A stretch of 64,000 nt of DNA from Symbiotaphrina buchneri (lineage: Eukaryota > Ascomycota > Symbiotaphrinales > Symbiotaphrinaceae), in the NCBI GenBank assembly GCA_001599915.1, contig BCIG01000001.1:868001-932000 (forward strand). Reading direction: 5' to 3'. Below, piece by piece: positions 58,404 to 64,000 of the stretch. Below the pieces are notes generated by a model that did no database searches, was not told where the DNA came from, and worked only from the letters and a program-made list of their open reading frames with translations. Position numbers and translations under genes: made by a program. Position 1 is the first letter of the stretch. The number at the start of each line of letters is the position of its first letter.

Positions 58404-60799
58404 ATGGAGACGGGAGAGAGCTCCGCGACGGGGGCGCCTGCTGCCAGGGCAAATGGCCTTGCCTCCCATTCTGGCACGGGCAACATCGCTCTCAAGATTC
58501 TCTCACCCTCCTCGGAGCTACCAAACGAATTCATGCTATCGGATGTATCTCGCGCGACAACCGTAGGTGAGCTGAAGCTCAAGATTCAAGAGTCTACTTC
58601 CTCCAGACCCCCTCCGGATCGTCAGAGACTCATCCACCGTGGGAGACTGCTATCTCGTGAAGCAGATACAATGGAGGATATATTCGGCCAGACCCTGGTC
58701 AGCAGGATACCGCGTGCTTTCTGAGATTACCGCTGACTCGTTGTCAGGTTGATAATGTAGACCACCATAGTCTCCACCTGGTATTGAAGCCCCCACCCAC
58801 AGACGCGCCTGCCGTGCCCGCAGGATCAACTGCTATGCCGCAGAGCCGCCATTCCGCCGTCAACAATGGTTATAATCCTCTCCAAGTCCCGGCTCCGTTC
58901 CAAGGTCTGCCTCGTGATCAGTTCCTGAACGCCGCTCAACCTGCGCAACCACTCTCGAATACCCCAGGTCAACCCATCACTGCTCCTCAGATGGATCATA
59001 CAATGCAGCCACATGGAGGAAATGGTTTCGATCGCATGAGAGAGCAACTCGCGGCATTTCATCAATCGCGAGCGCGTATCTTGGCAAGTCAGCAGCAAAT
59101 GATTGCACAACAGCATCATCACCAACAACACCAGCACAACCTAGCTACAGCGGGCTTACAAGCACAGGGAAACACGGCCAATGGACTCAGTTCTACCCTA
59201 CCTCAGCTAGGTCAGGCGCCCTTCAACGGCTTCGTCCAGGGGAGAGTTGGCCCAGCCGGTGAGCGATGGCAGCTCACACTCAACAATGGCTTCGTGAACA
59301 TGCCAAACATGCAGCTGGACCCGAATCAGCAGCACTTTGGGATCAACTCTCCACCTTTCGCCTCGCAAGCTGCCGTTGTTCCGTTGCCGGTGCCTGCAAT
59401 TCGTGACGGCTATACAGTCGGAGGTCTGGCACTTCAAGATCGCTTTCCCAACACCTATCCACAACGCGGGGAAGAGATCAGGGTCATCATTCAAGCAGAG
59501 GGAGATGATTTCAGCTCGAATCTAGTAAGATTATATCAGCAGATGGATCACTTGGAAGGCAATGCCGCAGTCGGCCGTCACGCGTCTGACTCCGAATTAC
59601 AAATCGCCCAGGACACGGTCAATGGTCTGTTGGACAGGAGTAGGGGCTGGCGTGACACACTCGAGAACGATTTAAATGTTCGATTAGGCTCATTAAGAAG
59701 CGGTGGAGCACAGTCCGCAACACATGCTGCTCCCCAGCCCTCTCAGCAGCAGACTTCAGCACAGGGTGCGGCTCAGAATGTGCCACAACAGTCTCTTCCA
59801 ATGCCTCCGATGCCCCGAGTGTTGCCCCCTATAGCGAACGCGCCAACGGCTCGGCTTCGGATGTTGGATTCAACGCTCAACAACACCAATTCTGACACGA
59901 GTGTGTATCTCCTGTTTTCTCCAGCCGGTCCGCAGGCGGTTCTCCTTTCACCACAAGGAACATATACCTCGTCTCTACCTGTACGGGGTTTGCGTCTGCC
60001 TGGCCAAATAGGACCTATAGGGTTACCACCTGTTCCACAAACAACAATTCCGAATCGACCGGCACAGCCAGCCGAGCAACAGCAACCCCAACGAGCTGAG
60101 CAAGGCATTTTGCATGGCGGAGATGCTCTCGGTCCTGTGGCCCAAGCAAATCAACCAAATGCTGTGCGTGATTTGGCGCGCGTGCTGCTGCCCTTGGGTG
60201 GACATGTTTGGCTATTGATTCGGCTCATGGGCTTTGTCCTCTTCTTCACCTCTGGTGCCGGTTGGCGTCGGACAATTGTCTTCATGATAGCAGCTGCTAT
60301 TGTGTTTGCGGCGCAGACCGGTCTTTTCGATGGACTACAACGCGCAATTCTTGACCCTGTACGCCGCCACCTAGAGGGCCTGGTGCCACTTGCCGAGGAC
60401 CGTAACCGACGCACTCAACGCAGAGGTGAACCAGATCCGAGAGAAGCAGCAGAGCGACTACTGCGGGAGCGGCAGGAACAGGATAGGTCGTGGTTGAGGC
60501 AAAACGTACGAAGGGTGGAGAGGGCAGTAGTGCTCTTTCTGGCCAGCCTGGTGCCTGGGATTGGCGAGCGTCATTTGGCAGCCAGAGAAGAAGCGGAGGC
60601 ACTGAGACAGGTCGCTGAGGCCGAGAGGCAAGAGCAAGAGCGAGCTCAAACGCACGCCCAACCGGCTCAGCAGGAAGATCATCAGCACCCACAGCATCAC
60701 GACGGGGGAGCGGGTGCTGATCCAGTCGGCCCAGCACCGCCTGATCAGCCCGGACCAGCGGCCAACCAACCTGCTGGACGTCTGATTGACCTGGATTAG
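58404..60799 (+). CDS. Ubiquitin-like-domain ERAD factor, Usa1/HERP-like
   Basis: Two exons (58404-58697 and 58748-60799) give 781 residues. An N-terminal ubiquitin-like domain spans about 26-115 (NIALKILSPSSELPNEFMLSDVS... QRLIHRGRLL... DNVDHHSLHLVLK). A long Gln/Pro/His-rich region follows, then two close hydrophobic segments (about 475-520: HVWLLIRLMGFVLFF and IVFMIAAAIVFAA) and a charged Glu/Arg coiled-coil tail. This architecture is that of yeast Usa1 and human HERPUD1, membrane scaffolds of the Hrd1 ubiquitin-ligase complex in ER-associated degradation. The identity rests on domain order rather than close sequence match. The start is the ATG that opens the UBL frame. Confidence 0.82.
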
Positions 60800-61000
60800 G
60801 GTATGACGGTCGATCTGATTCCATTTCGCAACTGTGAGACCTCAGAGGGAAGCATATCTGAGGCGCAGGAGAGCCCACTTCCTACAGTCCCATGTTTGTC
60901 AAAGGTGTTTTCAGCATAGCATAGCGATACCAATTGTGAAGCGGATTCTTGGTTACTAAGTCCTATTGATCCACTGTAGTGATGATAGGAGTATAACACC
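60800..61000. other. Short spacer between convergent genes
   Basis: 200 bp between two convergent stop codons; holds both 3' UTRs. Confidence 0.5.
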
Positions 61001-64000
61001 TCAGTACGCCGCACGTGTCCGCATATCCTATACATCATTAGCCACTCGAAGATTAGAGATGCATGGATACAGGCCTAACTTACCGAGATCTTCCTTTCAA
61101 TTTCCCGGACAGAACGATCCAACTCCCCGGCAATCATCTGCTTTTTGTCATTAGGTAATAATGTATAACGCTCACAAACTGGGTGATGAGTCAGTGAATA
61201 GAATAGACCAGACAACTGGGATAGAAACTTACGATCCCCATCAATGACGCCTTTGACCGGCACATAGTAACTCCTGTAAATCAAATGGTCCCTCCCTGCC
61301 AAGGGTGCGTCTTCCGTTCTTAGATGCTGCTCCAGCGTCTGGAAAAAGTCCACATCCTCCCTGCTCACAAACGGTATCATCACACCGATCGTCCCCTGTA
61401 ACCCGCTCCATACAAGGATGTCACGGCCACCGGCAACAAGAGACGTCTTTTGTATGCTAGTGGGTATGTCCTGTGTGTAGAAATGGCACATTAGGTCCAG
61501 GCGGTGAGGTGCCCCCTGAAGGTATTGGCGCTCATGGATTAGATGGGCGCCGGATCCTTCCTCATCTGCTTCTTCGGACACTTTGGCCGGACAGCGCAAC
61601 AACCAAAGGTTGCCGAATTTATCTCCACCTGCTACTGTCTCGTAGTCGACCATAGTGGTGGCCGTGGTCCAGCGCGCAATGCTGTCGTCGACGAACGGAA
61701 TGAGGCGATTTTCTTGGAATTTGTACACCACATATGTAACGCTCTCCTGAACATCAGACACGATTATACGAGAACCCTGCGTTTGCAGGCCGACAATGAG
61801 GTTCGGAACGACTGGAGCGAGCGCTTTTCGGAGGAGTTGTCGCATGCCCAAGTCGTAAATCCGCAGTTCCTGTCCAACACCAGCCAGAAGACGACCCTGA
61901 AAACCAAGGAGCGCGAGCGGAGGTTGCTCAACCTTGGTTTTGTGGATGAACTCCAATTCTTTGCCATCTTCCAGGAATCGATAGACGTGGATGTAGCCGC
62001 ATGTGAAGGATCTGGGGCTGGCGACCATGTCTTTACCTGTACCAACGAGCAGGAATGTTTCGTCATCCTGGCTTGCGAATGAAACAGTAGCTACGCTGAC
62101 AGCAGCCTCATTGTCCTCAAGGTCGATTTGCTGGAGAGTGGTCTTGGTATCGACAGGATCTACAATCTGTATACAAGACGCCCAGTGCCCTTTGCCTTTG
62201 GGGTATCCAAATTCTTCTGGAGGTAGCACAGCAGCATCGCCATTGACGACCGATGGGTCATTCAAGAGCTTCTGCTTTGTCGCGCTAGAAAGGACATTGT
62301 TATCGGATTCGATGACGTAGAAGAGGGCTTGGTCTGGATGCCTAACGAAACGGCGGGGGGTGTAGGTGAGTGGTATTGATTCTTGGAGCAGGTTATCGGA
62401 GAGTTTCTCAATGGAGAAGATCCTGTAAGAAGCACGATTAGCGTCCGCGAAGCCGGAATTGTACATGAAGCAAAGCGGAAGGAGTGTTGTGCACTGTCTC
62501 AGTAGGAACAATTGGAGATAATAGATTTATCCTCATAGCTCAGCGAGCTTATCAGTGAGGTAAAGCAAGTGATCATCATAAAAGTGCAAGAGGGCCGCTA
62601 ATCGATGGAGAATGATAGCACGTACCTGAGGTTTTGGCCTTGAATACCAACCATACCTTCCTGACACTGCTCGCTGGTGAAGTTCCAACCCCACTCTAGG
62701 TCGACATAAGATAATGGTGTGAGCACAAAGCCTTTGGTCAGAGGATCAGAATATCCTAGCCAAGGTCTTGAACTTAAAGCCAGCACAGAGGTTTGCCCCT
62801 TCACGGAAACTCTGAAGAGTTTGACTGCTTTAGGTCCAAGAAAACGTGTCCTTGTATCCGACAGTTCGCCTGTAATATCGTCCAGGACAGTGCGCAGATA
62901 GACACCAGAATACAGACCGATATGTAAATAAAGGGTGGAACCGCCGGAAGAGGAGTCTGTCATTGACATAATAGAAAGTGCTGAAGGAGCTGAAGTCAAA
63001 GCTTGTACGGACTTGTTCTCCAGCGTAGAGTCGGGATCCAAGCTCAAAATGCGAACTGTCGAATCATCACAGCCAACTGCTAGGAAAGGACTCCGCACGC
63101 GGCCTTCAGGGACCTCTCCTAGACTCAAGCAGGTGACGGTCCCACTCATCTCTCTCTTTTCATCGTACTCGGCCAAAGACCCATCGGTATCCATTTCAAA
63201 GTACACAATTTCACCCGAGCTCAACGCAATCGCGACCTGCCGTTCATTTGTGGAAGCAGCGACAATGGACCTATGTTGGGGCGCTGGCCACTCGTTGACC
63301 TGGCGATCAGCTCGAATATGGCGAATACCTCGCGGGTGTACTTGAAGAAGGGCATCTTCACCAAGCTGCTGCACGGCGAGTGTAGGCGCTGATGACAGAA
63401 ATCCAGTATCCGTGACTTCCTCAACTGTCTCTCCAATACTAAGCACGAGAGTGCCATTGCTGAAGGATAGAATGATGTAAGCGTCATATTGGTCATTACG
63501 CGTGAGCTTCGTGGTCCAAACAGCAGAAGGTACGCTAGGCAGCTCTGATTCCACAATCTCAGACACTTCTAACCCATGCTTGAGAGTCCGAAAGGTGCTT
63601 CGCGCCCCCGTGCCGCAGATAGAGTAAATCTGCGGAGCATCTTTTTTAGTGAGATTCAGGACTTTGCAATCCATCAGCGGGTTCATCGAGTTGATGCTCT
63701 CCACGAGGTTGACGTTCTCCGCGCCTCTCGGGTGAAAGTAGACAGGGGTGTATGGCTGTGTAGGATCGGCAGGAAATTGATCACTGTCGTACTCAGTCTC
63801 CTCATCATCGTCTCCCAGCTTTTCGAACTGATAGAAATGATGGTTTCCATTCTCGCTAGCCACAAAAAGAAAACCACTTTTCAAGATGCACAAGCTGGTC
63901 GCAACAGGGACAGTGTCGAAATATTTGATCTTCAGCTTCGCCACTTCGCCAGTGGGTTGACCATTGTCGTCCTCCACCATATCGATGGTGACTTTGAACA
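61001..64000 (-). CDS. RSE1: Rse1 / SF3b130, pre-mRNA splicing factor (5' end outside the window)
   Basis: Four exons are visible (62626-64000 and beyond, 61233-62422, 61084-61178, 61001-61027), about 895 residues of an expected ~1200. Diagnostic blocks: [11 protein letters not shown]-type [116 protein letters not shown] and the C-terminus [16 protein letters not shown]. These are the beta-propellers of the SF3b scaffold related to DDB1/CPSF160. Family knowledge: Rse1 is a core U2 snRNP SF3b subunit acting at branch-site recognition. The intron at 62423-62625 is long for the region (203 bp); that at 61179-61232 is 54 bp, stop-free and in frame. Confidence 0.94.

Noticed and set aside
1-64000. 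A novel defence or toxin system
   Set aside because: All full-size genes except one match conserved fungal families, and their order suggests no functional cassette.

Overview
This 64 kb window is nuclear DNA of a filamentous ascomycete, most probably a eurotiomycete of the Aspergillus/Penicillium/Monascus kind. Genes have many short GT-AG introns (about 45-70 bp, with CTRAC-like branch sites), single-copy conserved fungal genes are spaced by 0.3-4 kb, and one AT-rich island full of broken repeats shows the transition-type decay expected of repeat-induced point mutation (RIP). Species cannot be fixed from the sequence alone.

Layout. 208-1783 (+) is a NIPA-type Mg2+ transporter. About 2.3-13.4 kb is an AT-rich, gene-free island: a family of TIR elements (CAGGCTTGC...GCAAGCCTG, at least five copies), a fossil Ty3/gypsy LTR retrotransposon (3907-9849, minus strand) inserted in one of them, a younger solo LTR (10420-10847) inserted in another, and a 10-bp minisatellite in a third. 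From 13.6 kb on the sequence is normal gene space: class II cAMP phosphodiesterase, Ssh4-like SPRY/PPxY adaptor, UCH37-type deubiquitinase, a Zn2Cys6 transcription factor, a 4-kb gene-free gap, Kap104/transportin, a Sac2-type phosphoinositide phosphatase, D-arabinono-1,4-lactone oxidase (all minus), a UPF0303/DUF336 protein (+), Sec63, Apc4 and delta-COP (minus), a long acidic protein of unknown function (+), Hsp104-type disaggregase, nitrilase and mitochondrial phosphatidylserine decarboxylase (minus), a Usa1/HERP-like ERAD factor (+) and the 3' two thirds of Rse1/SF3b130 (minus, cut by the window end).

The genes are housekeeping and independent. I see no biosynthetic cluster, defence system or toxin cassette. 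Two themes recur by chance or loose linkage: ubiquitin pathways (Ssh4, UCH37, Apc4, Usa1) and the endomembrane system (Sec63, delta-COP, Sac2, Psd1, Usa1). Three divergent gene pairs share promoters. Exon boundaries below were read by eye from splice consensus, reading frame and family conservation; most close exactly in frame, and the uncertain ones are stated. The items most worth following up are the nested repeat island with a readable order of events, five stop-free introns of length 3n, the unknown acidic protein with short upstream ORFs, and two dispersed short motifs confined to intergenic DNA.
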